Origin: Cepaea nemoralis
Lineage: Eukaryota > Mollusca > Gastropoda > Stylommatophora > Helicidae
Direction of reading: 5' to 3'
NCBI GenBank assembly: GCA_014155875.1
Contig: JACEFZ010014472.1
Span: forward strand, 62,001-126,000
DNA: 64,000 nt
Part shown: positions 11,841 to 31,140 of the stretch, piece after piece
How the letters are laid out: the number at the start of each line of letters is the position of its first letter
Numbering within the stretch: position 1 is the stretch's first letter
Translations under genes and position numbers: made by a program
Notes under the pieces: model-generated
Told to the model about the DNA's origin: nothing
Databases searched by the model: none
The model's input: only the letters and a program-made list of their open reading frames with translations

Positions 11841-12464
11841 TGGTTTGCGGCAAACAGCCAGATACTGCAACCCTTGATTGATAAAAAGAAGACAGCTCTC
11901 TTAAGAAACAAGGAAAAAACAACGCTTAACACTCTGAGTGAGCTGAAGCAAGCGAGGAAGGATGTGCAAAAGGCTGCCAGGCAGTGTGCGAATGACTATT
12001 GGATCAAGTTATGTGAGCCCATTCAAATCGCAAATGATAAAGGAAACATCAGAAGCATGTATGAAGGGATTAAAAAAAAAGCATGTGGTCCAATGATCAA
12101 AAGAAGTGCATGCTGAAAACCTTGACTGGAGAAATCATCACTGATAAGAAACAGCAGATGGATAGATGGGTTGAGCACTATTTAGAGCTTTACTCAAGTG
12201 AGACCAAGCTAGCGGATGATGCCCTCAGCGCCATAGAGGCCCTGCCAACTCTTGACTACCTGGACACACTTCCCACCATAATGAAGTTAAGTGTGCTATA
12301 CATGAACTTTCGTCTGGCAAGGCTCCAGGTAAGGTTGGGATTCCAATAGAGGTAATCAGGAGTGGGCAAGACACACTTACTCTACAGATCCACCAGCTAA
12401 TAGAGCTATGCTGGCGAGAAGGACAAGTCCCACATGATTTCAAAGATTCAAACATCATAACGCT
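11841..12464 (+). pseudogene. LINE-A linker and RT N-terminal region
   Basis: This continues LINE-A after the first insertion: the ANSQILQPLIDKKK segment, a basic helical stretch (ELKQARKDVQKAARQ), MDRWVEHYLELYSSETK, SSGKAPGKVGIP and DFKDSNIIT. This is the usual connector and first RT block of the family. An extra A in the run near 12070-12080 and a further shift near 12290 break the frame. Confidence 0.8.
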
Positions 12465-14864
12465 TGTCATATATTCTGAAGGGAGTGGGAAATCACTTTG
12501 GTGCATGCCCCATTTCTAATCAAAGAAGTTGGGCCCCATCCTCTTCTGTCTTCAATAACCCCAGAATATGACCCTCGAGTTATCTGCAGGCCTCGTCTTA
12601 TTTAATTTTTGTCTAGGAGATATAGATTTGGCCCTGGTGAAAATAATAAATACCAACAGGGATTCTGCCCCTTCTCCAAGGATTCTTTTAGCTCTTGATC
12701 CCCCCTTTTTGTTTATCAAATCTGAGGAAAGTCTGGAGAATTCTCTCAGCCTGATTTATATTAAGAAAGCATGGGTGTTGAGCAGTTGATAGATCTTGTG
12801 TCTAGCCCAATTTAATATTCCTTCATGAGTTAATTTGTTTTTAAACAATGAAACACATCAACAAGTTTCAATAGATCTTGACAACAGGATATACCCACAT
12901 AAGATGGTGAATCACAGATAGGTTGAACCAATAATCAACATAAGATCAGTGACAGTTAATTATTTATTGAATGGGCCTGTGTCTTCTGGCCTGTTATTCA
13001 TTTTCTATGTTGGTTTATACAAGATAATTTAGAAAAATGCATATAGGACCAATGTCACAGACCATCAACAAACAAGCATCAATACATGAGATGTCAATAA
13101 GAGTTGAAACATGGTATGCATTTGAATGTTGTACATGTTAAGTGTGAAGATGATGAATCTATTTAGTTATCAGTTCTTGAAAACTGAGTGTTGTGTGTTT
13201 TCTTTCTAAGAAAGTGATACCCTTATGATTTGGAGGATTAGGATAGCCCTGGGTCCATTGACTGATAGATCCGCTTCAGGTCTGCCCGTTTAGCTCCTCT
13301 GAAGGCCTTCCCATACTCTGCTCATGGACAAGTCATCCTCCATCTCAAGTGCGGTTCATCTCTTTCTCTCTATAGTCTGGTTTAGTTGTTGGCCAGTTGG
13401 ATGCCCATTGGTTGCCAATGGGTTGCCACCAATATTTCACTGTGTAAGATTCACATAAACATATACAATCTTCCCAATACAATATTCTAGAAGTAGGTCG
13501 GAAGAAATCTAAATTCCTGAAGTAGGAACTAGTTCCCCTCCAATCCTCTTTTCTCTAATCTAGTGTTGGGTTAATTTGGGGTGGTCAGAGTTTATCACAC
13601 TGTGTACGCCTTGTATCAACTGGTTCCTGCTGTATGTAAGTTCTCATTTGACCTGGGGTCAGTGAAACGTGTACAGTAAGACAGTGACAAGAGTGAGGTA
13701 GTGTCAAGATGCATGTAAATAAATGACATACATTTATAACATTTCTATCACTCAATTGTGTTTGTAGTGTGTATAAATAATTCTCTGTGTTTTCCCAATT
13801 AACCAACTTCTTCTTCTTCTTTGGATAATAACTCCTTTCCCATTATCTGTTGTTGTTGTGGTGTTGAGTTGTGGGTGGTTGTGTTTGTTAAGTTGTGTTG
13901 CGTAATGAGTTAAGTCAACTTCTGGTGGTGGAGTTCCGCGAAGCACAACTTTTCTGATGTAATGCAGTTCATAAGTGCCCTTATCTAATTAAATGGTGAC
14001 ATAAATATAAATATTTATTCCATCAAACCCTATTTATTCAATAGATGAAGCAGTAAGGAAAGATTGATTTCTCTTTCAGCTTTCTAGATTGTAAATAGGC
14101 ATAGATAAGTCTGTTTTAGAACAAGGCACTTGTTCTAGTACACGATCTGTCATTTTAGCTGTAGATAGTGATAGCATTTTTAACAGTGTTTCTGCTGAAA
14201 TGCACAAGATTGCTTTAGAATCATCACTTCGTACAGTTGTCTAGAATAGAATGTAGTATTATTATGCACTTCTTAAAGTTAATAATCATCTTTAAGAATA
14301 TCAGAGATTGCATTATTCGAAAAGAGTATTAGATGGTCAGTTTGCCCGGGAATCGGCTCTGCGTCGTCAGAATGGAACAGTCAAACATTTTTCACTTCAG
14401 AGGTTTTAATTTATAATAATATATTTCAATTGACATTACAAACACTGGATACCATTCCTGGGCCTTTGATACATCTGGTCATCAGTTCAATCTAAGGACT
14501 AACAAGCTCACCTGGGATCCAGACATTCTGGACTCCCTATTTGAAAATCGGTCACACTAGTTTTCACGTCTGTTCATCAGGCAGGTTTTAGGAAGAGTGC
14601 GCGATTAACATATTCTACGCGGGTTTTCAAATTGAGGCGGTGTCACATGTCTGTTTTGTCCAATGGTCTCCTGCGCTTTGGCTGATGAAATGTTTCTTAG
14701 AATTGACGTCATCTTCTGTCAATTGTTCAAGTTTCAGTTTGATGTGATGTTAGTTTTGCAGTTCTGGTTTCAGTTTGCTCCTGTAGTCAATTGTTATATA
14801 TTTTCTCCTCTTCTTGGCTTGAATTCTTGTCAACTGAATAATGGTAGTTGGCAATTATGCCACA
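12465..14864. mobile_element. 2400-bp TG...CA insertion with 5-bp target duplication
   Basis: The insert starts TGTCATA and ends TGCCACA, and is flanked by ACGCT at 12460-12464 and 14865-14869. Excising it rejoins the LINE-A frame at the ITLYK codons. TG/CA ends plus a 5-bp duplication are the signature of LTR retrotransposon integration. I found no pol or gag coding sequence and no obvious copy of one end at the other, so it is either a very long solo LTR or a non-autonomous element. Open frames inside (12568, 13585, 13752) carry no recognisable domain. Confidence 0.65.
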
Positions 14865-16230
14865 ACGCTGTACAAGAACAAGGCGATCGGAGCGACTGTA
14901 ACAACTATAGGGGTATCTCACTTCTGTGTATTGTTGGGAAAGTATTTGCCAGAATTGTTCTGCACAGACTTCAAGTCCTGGGAGATCAGGTCTACCCCGA
15001 ATCACAGTTTTGCTTTCGACAGATTGGCTGCCCACCAACTCTTCTGTCCATTGTGGAATCATTCCACACAGGCATGAAGGGTATAATTAAGTTTGATGGC
15101 TCAACTTCAGAAGAGTTTGAAATCAAGAGTGGAGTTAAGCAAGGTTGTGTACTATCCCCCACCCTCTTTGGGATATACTTTTCACTTCTACTGAAATATG
15201 CCTTTCGTGATCAGGATGACGGTATATACATTCACTCACGCTCAGATGGTGGTCTGTGTAATGCTCAGAGATTGAAGGCCAAGACCAAAATTAGGAGGGT
15301 ACTAATCAGAGATTTGCTTTTTGCGGATGATGCTGCGATTATGACCCACTCTGAGGAAGAATTACAATATCTACTATCTGCATTCTCCAATGCTTGTTCT
15401 GAATTTGGTTTAACAATTAACAAAAAGAAGACACAGATTATGTCACAAGGTTCGCATGGTGTACCATCAATCTTTATTGACGACGCTGAACTCGAGATAG
15501 TAGATCATTTTACATATCTAGGAACAGAGGTAAATAGCAAATTATCGCTCGATCAGGAAACTAACATCAGGATTGGCAAGGCAGCTAACATGTTAGCAAA
15601 AAGAGTCTGGGAGAACAGGAAGCTTACTGTCAAAACAAGAGTCCTCGTCTACCAAGCCTGTGTCCTTAGTACTCTTCATTATGACAGTGAAACCTGGACA
15701 ACTTACTCACGCCAAGATAAACGTTTAAACAGCTTTCATATGCGGTTTCTGCGAAGAATACTTGGCATTAATGGCAAGACAAAATCACAAATACTGAAGT
15801 ATTAGAAAGATCAGGTTGTGTGACGGTGTATTCCATGCTCAGTCTTCGTAGACTTAGATGGATAGGACATGTTAGGAGGATGGATGATGATAGAATACCA
15901 AAGGACATCTTTTTTGGTGAATTACAGACAGGTAGAAGTTCTCAGGGTCGGCCTCTACTACGATACAAAGATGTGTGTAAGCGGGACATGATTGATACAG
16001 GCATTGATAATGCACAATGGGAGCAAGTCGCCCCTGAACGTGTTGCATGGAGGGCAACTATCAGAAATGGAATAAAGACAAATTAGAAAATGATTGCAGA
16101 CAAAGCACACACAGAGCGTGAGAGACGTAAGATGGTGCACAATGGTGGAAAAGACCATGTTTTCACATGCATGTACTGTGGGCAAACATTTGCAGCAAGA
16201 ATTGGCCTTACCAGCGACACTCGCTACCGC
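14865..16230 (+). pseudogene. LINE-A reverse transcriptase of copy 2 (defective)
   Basis: This is closely similar to the RT at 2-1477: GISLLCIVGKVFARIVL, SGVKQGCVLSPTLFG, the catalytic LLFADDAA box, WTTYSRQDKR, RWIGHVRRMDDDR, and a C-terminal finger near 16150-16220. A 150-bp in-frame deletion after the FRQ codons (about 15032) removes the fingers and motif A including its aspartate. A 1-base deletion near 15770 (GINGKT against GIKWQDK in copy 1) shifts the frame before the last third. The finger also has a changed first His pair. Confidence 0.85.
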
Positions 16231-16309
16231 GATGGGTCGTAGTTATTAAGCCTTTCTGAAGCACAATGTACCAAACTATCGTCTGTCAAGACGGAATGGT
16301 GCCAATGAT

Positions 16310-16311
<2 letters not shown>

Positions 16312-16373
<62 letters not shown>
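16312..16373. repeat. (CA)n microsatellite
   Basis: A pure run between the LINE-A 3' end and the RNase H fragment. Confidence 0.97.
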
Positions 16374-16375
<2 letters not shown>

Positions 16376-17135
16376 AAGCATGTGACGATTGAAGAAGACT
16401 ATATTGAGTGGTTGCAACTAATTCAGGATAATGCTCGCTCGGGTGATGTGATTATCTACACAGATGGGTCGGTGTTGAGAGGTAGGAGAAGTGCTTGGGG
16501 GTTCTTAGCAAAAGCTAATGATCGACATTTGGTGCAGGAGAGCCTGGCATATGATACCACAACATCTAGCTTAAGAATGGAGGTGAAGGCGGTCAGTGCA
16601 TCTTTCCGCTGAATGGAGAATACGACACACACACACACACACACATCGTGATTGTAACTGACTCAGAAAGCATGCTGAATAGGGTGAGGACAGGCAGGCT
16701 TCGTGTAGAGTGGCTTGCTTCGCTTCGGAAGTCACGGAAGTCACTATACAAGCATCGTCTGGATCTTTTCTCCGGGTCATGCTGGTGTGGCTGGGGAATG
16801 AACAGGCGGACAGATTAGCTGGCTTTGCTAAACATGGTGGAGTATTGATGCTTGACAAAGCAGACGTGGTTTCGGCCTTGTAGGAGCATGTGTACACCTC
16901 GGAGGAGCAAATGGATCACCATGGTCTGGCAATAATGCGACAGTGAGTGTTAACGAGGGGATCTGGCCGACGATCGACGCTCAGAGGAAAGGCGAGACGG
17001 ACATACAATCAGAGTGCTACTGGTACTATTAGTGTTGGAACTCTTCGCTGACTGCTGAGGATGGGGACGGAGCGCTTATGAAAATGCCCCGATTGCTGTG
17101 ATGTCGGTTACTAGATCAATCAATCAATCAATCAT
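16376..17135 (+). pseudogene. RNase H LINE-D fragment, copy 1
   Basis: This is the C-terminal part of a LINE that carries an RNase H domain, which degrades RNA in RNA-DNA hybrids. VIIYTDGSVLRG (first Asp), SSLRMEVKAV (Glu) and IVTDSESML (second Asp) are visible, then a shifted relic of the GHAGVxGNEQAD motif at about 16770-16820. A CA run at 16627-16646 interrupts the frame between the Glu and second Asp motifs and a stop precedes it. The downstream tail (TYNQSATGTISVGTLR) matches LINE-D copy 2, and the fragment ends in (TCAA)n at about 17112-17135. Confidence 0.75.
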
Positions 17136-17600
17136 TGAGTGGTTTCCTCCAGTTGGAAACTAGGGGTACTCGTTCTTCCACAATGGTGGGGCAAGACAAG
17201 GCCAGTGTACAGTAGAAAGCATTAGGGACAGTTTTATTCGAACGGTACTAATGTAGAAGGTCTTACGTGATTCTGCTGAGATCCTTCTTAAATTTAGGGA
17301 GTGTGCCGAAAGGTGGGCAAGAAATCAGTACCGCGTGCAGAGGTCAGGGGAGTAGAGGTAAGGACCAGATAAGCTGAAGAAAGAGAAACATCTGGAGAAA
17401 TTCAGCAGTGGGTTCCTCTATCAGGTAAAGTGGAGCTGCAACAGAAACATAATTCGTCTGTGCAGACTGAGGAAATTCGACAACCTGTACAAAGTAAGCC
17501 TACACAGACCGAATCAGGGCGAATACAAAGAGTATAGTTCTAGGCAGGATCAAATATTGCTATGTCCCAACTTGGTGCCCTACTTTAGAGACTGACAAAT
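17136..17600. other. Unassigned sequence
   Basis: No element or gene recognised between LINE-D and LINE-C. Short open frames show no known motif. Confidence 0.4.
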
Positions 17601-19207
17601 GATCGACAGCATCAGGTGAGCGTTGCTGACGGTGCAACTGGACCGGTCACATACAAACGTTCAGAGTGCACACAGACAAGTGTTGATGTCTGTCTCCCAT
17701 GTTAAGAATGTTAGGGAGGAAGATTTCCTGCAGTTTTTTCCTGTCCTACCTTTTCTTCACAGCTCTTGCAGTCCTGGTTACCTCACACGTGACTGCACCC
17801 TTGCGTAATGATCCACGCCACGAATTTCGGTCTATGGCTGCAGTCTCCCAGGTGCCATGCTGAATTCTAGAAGCATTCAGTGAGATTTTCAGTGTCTTTA
17901 AAGCGTTTCCTCTGGCCGCCTTGGGAGCGTTTACCACAGCGCAACTCGCCGTAAACAGTTCGTTTAGGGAGCCTGTGATCTGGCATGCGAGTTAAGTGAC
18001 CAGCCCAGCGAATCTGTTGCTTCATTAGTAGAATGTGGATGCTGGGTATGGACGCTCTTTCTAGGACTTCGGTGTCTGGGATCTTGTCTTGCCATTTAAT
18101 CTTTAGTAGTTTCCTAAGGCAGACTGTGTGGAAGTGGTTTAATTTCCTAGCGCGTCACTTTTACATTCGGCACAGTTTTATCATTCACTTTTACATTCGG
18201 CACAGTGTGATTATTCCCTGGTACATAACTACAGTCTTCTCCATGTTGATATTGAACCCAAAGTTGACACAGACATGTGAGAAAGCTGAAATATTGTGTT
18301 GAATGTCTGCCTCTGAGTTGCCATATAGAGTGCAATCATCAGCACACAGAAGCTCTATGACGGTTTCGCTGATAATTTTTGTTTTAGCTTTCAGCCTTCT
18401 GAGATTGAATAACTTTCCATCCATGCGGTAGTTGATGTCTATTCCAATGTCGTTATTCTCGAAGGCATTCGTCAACGTAGCTGAAAACATGAGACTGAAA
18501 GGTGTTGGTGCCAGGACACATCCTTGCTTCACCCCATTGGTGACAGGAAAGGGCTCAGACAGTTCACCATTTTCCTGTACTCTTGCCTGCATGCCATCAT
18601 GAAATAGCCGCACTATTTGGACAAGCTTTCGTGGACAGCCATATTTTGCCATAACCATCCACAGTTCTCTGCTGACTGTAACAAAAGCCTTGGTAAGGTC
18701 AATGAAAGTGGAGAACATTTCGCAGTACTCTCTTGCAACTGTCAACTGTCAACTGTCATTTAGTGCCAATATAGTACCTTGCGGTGTATGGCAGAGGGGT
18801 CTTGGAGCCCGAGGAATAAAGGCCGCTTGGCTAGTGCAGTCGCCGCGAACTGTGCAGGTTAGGATTTTCTTTTTGCCCCCGACAGAAATAAATCCGACAC
18901 CTTACCGAGGGATCGAACCCGGGCCTCCCGAATGAGAGTCCGGCGTTCTAGCCTCTCGACCAGCCGCTCCTCACCTGTCTTGCAGCGAAAATCATGCCTC
19001 CTTGGCTCGAGATGGGCCGTGAGGCGACTGAGAAGAATTCTAGCTAGTGTCTTTCCTGCAATTGAAAGCAAGGAGATGCCTCGGTGGTTGTCACAGGATT
19101 GGTGGTTCCTAAATGTTTGTAAAGGTGGACTATTGACACGTCCTTGAAATCTTGTGGCATGGTCTCGTTCACCCATATGTTTGTAAAGACTTGGTGAAGC
19201 TGCTAGA
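17600..19207 (-). pseudogene. LINE-C reverse transcriptase, interrupted by a SINE
   Basis: Minus-strand RT of a family related to LINE-A. Upstream (about 19160-18990) it reads NHRGISLLSIAGKTLARILL and MIFAARQ. After a SINE insertion (18766-18988) it continues with FIDLTKAFVTVSRE (motif A), NGVKQGCVLAPTPFS, and a catalytic box ELLCADDCTLYG with both Asp but Cys in place of Phe/Tyr. The tail at 17937-17746 (LKISLNASRIQHGTWE, SLRKGAVTCEVTRTARA) is the C-terminal extension typical of this group. The longest unbroken part is 18191-18745; breaks at about 19010, 18190 and 17940 make it non-functional. Confidence 0.85.
18766..18988 (-). mobile_element. tRNA(Glu)-like SINE inside LINE-C
   Basis: On the minus strand the head carries a perfect A box (TGGTCGAGAGG) and B box (GGTTCGATCCC) at tRNA spacing. 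An anticodon-type loop CTCTCAT would give CTC (Glu). The body ends in a (TTGACAG)n tail. It sits between the AARQ and LQE codons of LINE-C. Confidence 0.75.
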
Positions 19208-19299
19208 TGCAGTATGAGTTTAAACACAGCCAAAACAGAAGTAATGCAAGTTAGCAGATCGCCGGGCCCACAAAGTATACGGATAAATAGCACAACTCT

Positions 19300-20264
19300 A
19301 GTTAGTTAGTTAGTTAGTCGACAGATCATCCTCGTTGCACATCGAACCATTCAGTCCATAAGTGCTCGGATCCCCTCCTCAGCAAATCCTGCAGCGTGTA
19401 GCGGCTAACGACGCCAGTTCTGTGTTGGTTTATCAATCTTCTTTGGCTTCCTGCGTAGTGTTCTTGTTTGGCCACCCCTCTTTTAATTTGCTGCTCCCGC
19501 AGTCTGGCCATTGTTGTAGATTCACAGTCATCACTTGGTTCTCGCAAAAGTCTCACTTCTCGTAGAGCATTCAGAATGTCAGTCTGGTCCATGGCGCGTC
19601 CGCCCTCCACAGTAGCCTCACCTGCGAGCTTGTCAGCCCGCTCATTTCCTTGTACTCCCGCATGACCTGGCACGAAGATGAAACTAATCTTTGCCAGCCG
19701 AGACCGCTTCAGAGGCAGCAACCACTCTCTTCGGATCGACCCCTCCTCTATCCTCTTGATCATGTTCATTGAGTCGCTAAGGAAACAAGACCTAGTGAAT
19801 GTCTGTGTCTCGAGCCATGTTATTGCTTTACTTACTGCCATGACTTCCATGGTCAGGCTACTTGTGGTTTCAGTGAAAGCACCAGAGTCCTCCTTCACAA
19901 TTCTCCCTCCGGCCCGAGCTGTAAAGGCCCATGAGCTTCTCACATGTCGGACGACCGACCCATCTGTGTAGATGACCGCGTCACCGTCTAGCGAATTCTC
20001 GAAAATCAACGCTTGTACTTCAGCCTCAACAGCAGCCGGATTTTCTTGTCTGCATTTTCTATCTAGTTGGATGCAAACTGAAAAGGATGTGCAGAAGTCT
20101 GTTGGCACTTGCACCCACTCCTCGCCAGGTTCTAAGTCCTCAAGTGAACACACCTGTTGAAGAATGTCTTCGGATTGACCCATCCACGACCGTCCTCTTT
20201 TTAACCTGCTGCCCTTCACCTTCCTAATTTCACTATGCAGTGGATGTTGTGTGTATAACACAAT
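19300..20264 (-). mobile_element. LINE-D copy 2, 5'-truncated insertion with 13-bp target duplication
   Basis: This element is flanked by ATAGCACAACTCT (19287-19299) and ATAGCACAATTCT (20265-20277), a 13-bp duplication with one later change. Its minus-strand 3' end is an (AACT)n tail at 19300-19318, next to the duplication. These are the hallmarks of target-primed reverse transcription. It is inserted in LINE-B copy 2. Confidence 0.85.
19326..20264 (-). CDS. RNase H domain of LINE-D (open, N-terminally truncated)
   Basis: An open minus-strand frame of about 310 codons encodes the C-terminal part of a LINE polyprotein. All RNase H catalytic positions are present in order: Asp in AVIYTDGSV, Glu in SLTMEVMAV, Asp in CFLSDSMNM, and His/Asp in FVPGHAGVQGNERADKLAG. 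A C-terminal extension of about 85 residues follows (QQIKRGVAKQEHYAGSQRR). RNase H-bearing LINEs belong to groups such as I, LOA or R1; the RT that would choose between them is missing. No start codon is assigned because the element is 5'-truncated; it is very unlikely to be expressed alone. Confidence 0.8.
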   Translation of the reverse strand: MVLYTQHPLHSEIRKVKGSRLKRGRSWMGQSEDILQQVCSLEDLEPGEEWVQVPTDFCTSFSVCIQLDRKCRQENPAAVEAEVQALIFENSLDGDAVIYTDGSVVRHVRSSWAFTARAGGRIVKEDSGAFTETTSSLTMEVMAVSKAITWLETQTFTRSCFLSDSMNMIKRIEEGSIRREWLLPLKRSRLAKISFIFVPGHAGVQGNERADKLAGEATVEGGRAMDQTDILNALREVRLLREPSDDCESTTMARLREQQIKRGVAKQEHYAGSQRRLINQHRTGVVSRYTLQDLLRRGSEHLWTEWFDVQRG

Positions 20265-20895
20265 ATAGCACAATTCTTAAACAAGATAACATTTCAAATA
20301 TTTTGGAAGTATGATCACAGAAGGTTACAGATTGGACAGAGAAATCGAAATTACATGTCAAAAAGCTAGTGCACTTACATATCAACTATCAGCCTTACTG
20401 AAACATCCAAATATACCCGTGTCCGCAAAAAGACAGATAATAAACAGCATATTCACACCAATCCCATGCTACCAATTTCAAACTTGGACTTTATCCAAAT
20501 CATACTTTCGGAAAGTTAACGCCTGTGAGATGAGATGCCTGAGGAGATCGACCAACTTAACAATCCGAGACCGAGTAAGAAATGATGATATCAGACAGAC
20601 AGTGGGATCAACATCTAGTGCCACATTTATTGAAAGACAGAAGATCAAGTGGTTTTACCATGTCGTTAGAATGCAACACCAACAACTACCATCACTGGCC
20701 TTACATCAAAGATCATCTGCAACCAGACGAAGAGGAAGTCAACGAAGAAAATGGATTTAACACATCAAAGACATTGTACAATCACACGGAATAACACTAT
20801 CCAGTACCGCCCACAGGGCGCTGGAGCGCAAATTATTCCTTCCCGGTACGCTTGAAAGCAGAAGTGGAAGATGATGGTGATGGTGATGTTGATAA

Positions 20896-21490
20896 ATGTT
20901 TGTCCACAGTGGATGCATGTGAAAACATGGTCATTTCCACCATTATGCACCATCTTACGTCTCTCACGCTCTCTGTGTCCTTTATCTGCAATCATTTTCT
21001 CCTTTGACTTTATTCCATTTCTGATAGTTCCCCTCCATGCAACATGTTCAGCGGCGACTTGCTCCCAATGTGCATTATTAATGCCTGTATCATGTCCCGC
21101 TTACACACATCTTTGTATCGTAGTATAGGCCGACCCTGAGATCTCTTACCCATCTGTAATTCACCAAACAAGATGTCCTTTGGTATTCTACCATCATCCA
21201 TCCTCCCAACGTGTCCTGTCCATCTAAGTCTGCGAAAACTGAGCATGGAATACGCCATCACACAACCTCATCTTTTCAATACTTTAGTATTTGTGATTTT
21301 GTCTTGTCACTTAATGCCAAGTATTCTTCGCAGACACCGCATATGAAAGCTGTTTAAACGTGTATCTTGATGTGAGTAAGCTTACCAGGTTTCACTCCTA
21401 TAAAGAAGAGTACTAAGGCTTGGTAGACGAGGACTTTTGTTTTTGCAGTAAGCTTCCTGTTCTCCCAAACTCTTTTTGCTAACATGTTTC
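20896..21490 (-). pseudogene. LINE-A 3' fragment, copy 3
   Basis: Minus-strand remnant of the LINE-A RT C-terminus with several breaks: AYSMLSFRRLRWTGHVGRMDD, IPKDILFGELQMGKRSQGRP and RKMVHNGGNDHVFTCIHCG, which is the first half of the C-terminal finger. It is cut off at the finger by the tail of LINE-B copy 2 and on the other side meets the start of the inverted duplication. Confidence 0.8.
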
Positions 21491-22393
21491 ACATTTATTG
21501 GAAGAATATTCGCCTGTCCCCTCGATTCGCTCACGGATGTTTGGCGTAAGTTCAGATGAACTTTGCGTGTTCTACCTACACCTATTCATTGATTCACGAG
21601 GAAACAGAGATTTTACCTCACAGAATCTAAAGTTGGGCTTATATACCATAAGAATTATATACATCACGATCTCTGGTGATGTCGCCCAGGGATGTCGTGA
21701 ATTTGGGGGTTTTGTTGACAGAACGGAGATTTGCTTGATTTTTATGATATATTCAATGTATATTTTATTCGTTTAATCATATCGTTGTATGTGGCCGGCT
21801 AGATATTAGTGTCACCAGTTCTACCATTATTATGTGCCCAATTATGTGCGCTGTAGTTATGTTGTAGATATATTGTTTACCTTTGAGACCAACTGTTATT
21901 TCCGTTGCCAAAAACTTAGCAAGGCACACCACTCACATTATAAATTAACAATGCGTATTATGCCATTACCCATTATTATCTTTGTTTTTCTATAGAAGTA
22001 TACGCATTAACACGAGACATGTATGTAATCATATAGACGTAGACTGACATTTTCAAATGTGCGGATTAAAATTATAGCCAACATAATAATTATTTCTCAG
22101 TAATTCAGAAAGAGAGGGTGGGGGGGGGGGGGGGGGGGTGTACTTTTTTTCGTGTGTTGGCATGCGTGGTGTTCGTAGTCGATATCATCAAGCATTTACA
22201 TAACAAGTAGTAGTCTTATACTTATTTAATGTTGTAGTGACATGGCAACACGGGTAAGTGAAACTATCATCTACGGCTCGTATAGATTCCAAACACATGA
22301 CAAAGGTGTAATCCAGGCGGACATACATATCGTCAGTTACAATATCCATTATTTTATGTAAAGCAGGAGAGTTGAGACATTTTTAGAGATACC

Positions 22394-30203
<7,810 letters not shown>

Positions 30204-30894
30204 TTGAAATCCGTATTGTCACCCATATGGAAATATAATTTTTTGCATCCACACAATCGCAAATGCATTGCGAAATGTTGCTTTTCTGTCCCACATTAGA
30301 ATGTTTAGTAGACAGAAAACAGAGCATCTGATAAACAAAAAAAAATGTTCTTTCCAAATGCCTCGCATATTATGTAGCCGATCTGAACACCGTGAAGTGT
30401 GGATTTAAAAGCTACTTCGTCCGGTAGGGATAAGAATATACTGCGATATATCCATATCAGATCGAGTTCTGTGATTCGGATTTAAGGGGTCTCTAGAAGC
30501 TACTCCTATCAAGCAAGTGTAAGCTTAAACTGCAGACAGTAGGCAATGAATCACCGAAACACGAGAAGTAGATTGTGAGCTTTACTAGAGCACGAAAACA
30601 AGATACAAAATGGACGTTGCAACCAAAATTTTCGTCAGCACAGAACAAACAAACAAAAACAGACAAGCAAATACACGAAAGACACTACATAAAAGTATTA
30701 AGGTTGCTTATTGGTATCCTTGTGTAAGCGGCTATCCGTGGATGGAATAAACTGAAAGTGTGGTTAAAAGGGTCAACTGACTAAAGGTCAATAAAGCAAG
30801 GAGCTCGGGGACTGGATAAGACAACCGGTGAGGGAACACACGCTGTGGGGTAGGGGTGCGCCCATGAGAGCGAACAGGAAAAATATGGATAGGT

Positions 30895-31140
30895 AGAGCA
30901 CTGTAGCCGACTCTGTGGCGATGTAACGGATGCAGTTCGCAATTCCGCACGCCAAGCTCGAAACATTGCTGCGGGCGATTTGGATGCAGACCGCCCTGCG
31001 TTGGCCCTCATAAAATAGCACAAGTGCCGGTTGTTCAGAAAGCAATGAGAAACAACTAAACGCAAACTACCCGGGAAGTCACAAAGGCAAAGATAATGCT
31101 GGCGTTAACTACGACGTCCTGAGAAGGACATGCATCTAAC
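30895..31140 (+). mobile_element. SINE-alpha copy
   Basis: Full-length-like: tRNA-like head (GTAACGGATGCAGTTCGC, AGCTCGAAAC as B box), body GCGATTTGGATGCAGACCG, and 3' end GACGTCCTGAGAAGGACATG. It lies just beyond the inverted-duplication boundary. Confidence 0.75.

Larger units (their letters stand above)
9470..16305 (+). mobile_element. LINE-A copy 2, nearly full length, split by two insertions
   Basis: One LINE-A copy can be followed through a 5' leader (about 9470-10200), an apurinic-like endonuclease (10205-11196), a linker (11841-12464), the RT (14865-16230) and the 3' hairpin (16280-16293). Two insertions, 11197-11840 and 12465-14864, interrupt it. Each has TG...CA ends and a 5-bp target duplication, and removing each rejoins the LINE frame exactly (QDWF-AAN and ITL-YK). 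The copy is dead: there are frameshifts in the endonuclease, a 150-bp deletion in the RT that removes motif A, and a 1-base deletion near 15770. Confidence 0.85.
19208..20895 (+). pseudogene. LINE-B copy 2, split by an RNase H element
   Basis: This 5'-truncated LINE-B begins near 19208 (AKTEVMQVSRSPG). It is interrupted at 19300-20264 and resumes at 20278 with LEV-SMITEGYRLDREIEIT, then SALLKHPNIPVSAKRQII, WTLSKSYFRKVNACEMR, RQTVGSTSSATF and KWFYHVVRMQ. It ends in a GATGGT-type tail near 20870-20890. It lines up with 2900-3600 (minus strand), which carries the uninterrupted version of the same codons and so proves the interruption is an insertion. Confidence 0.85.
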
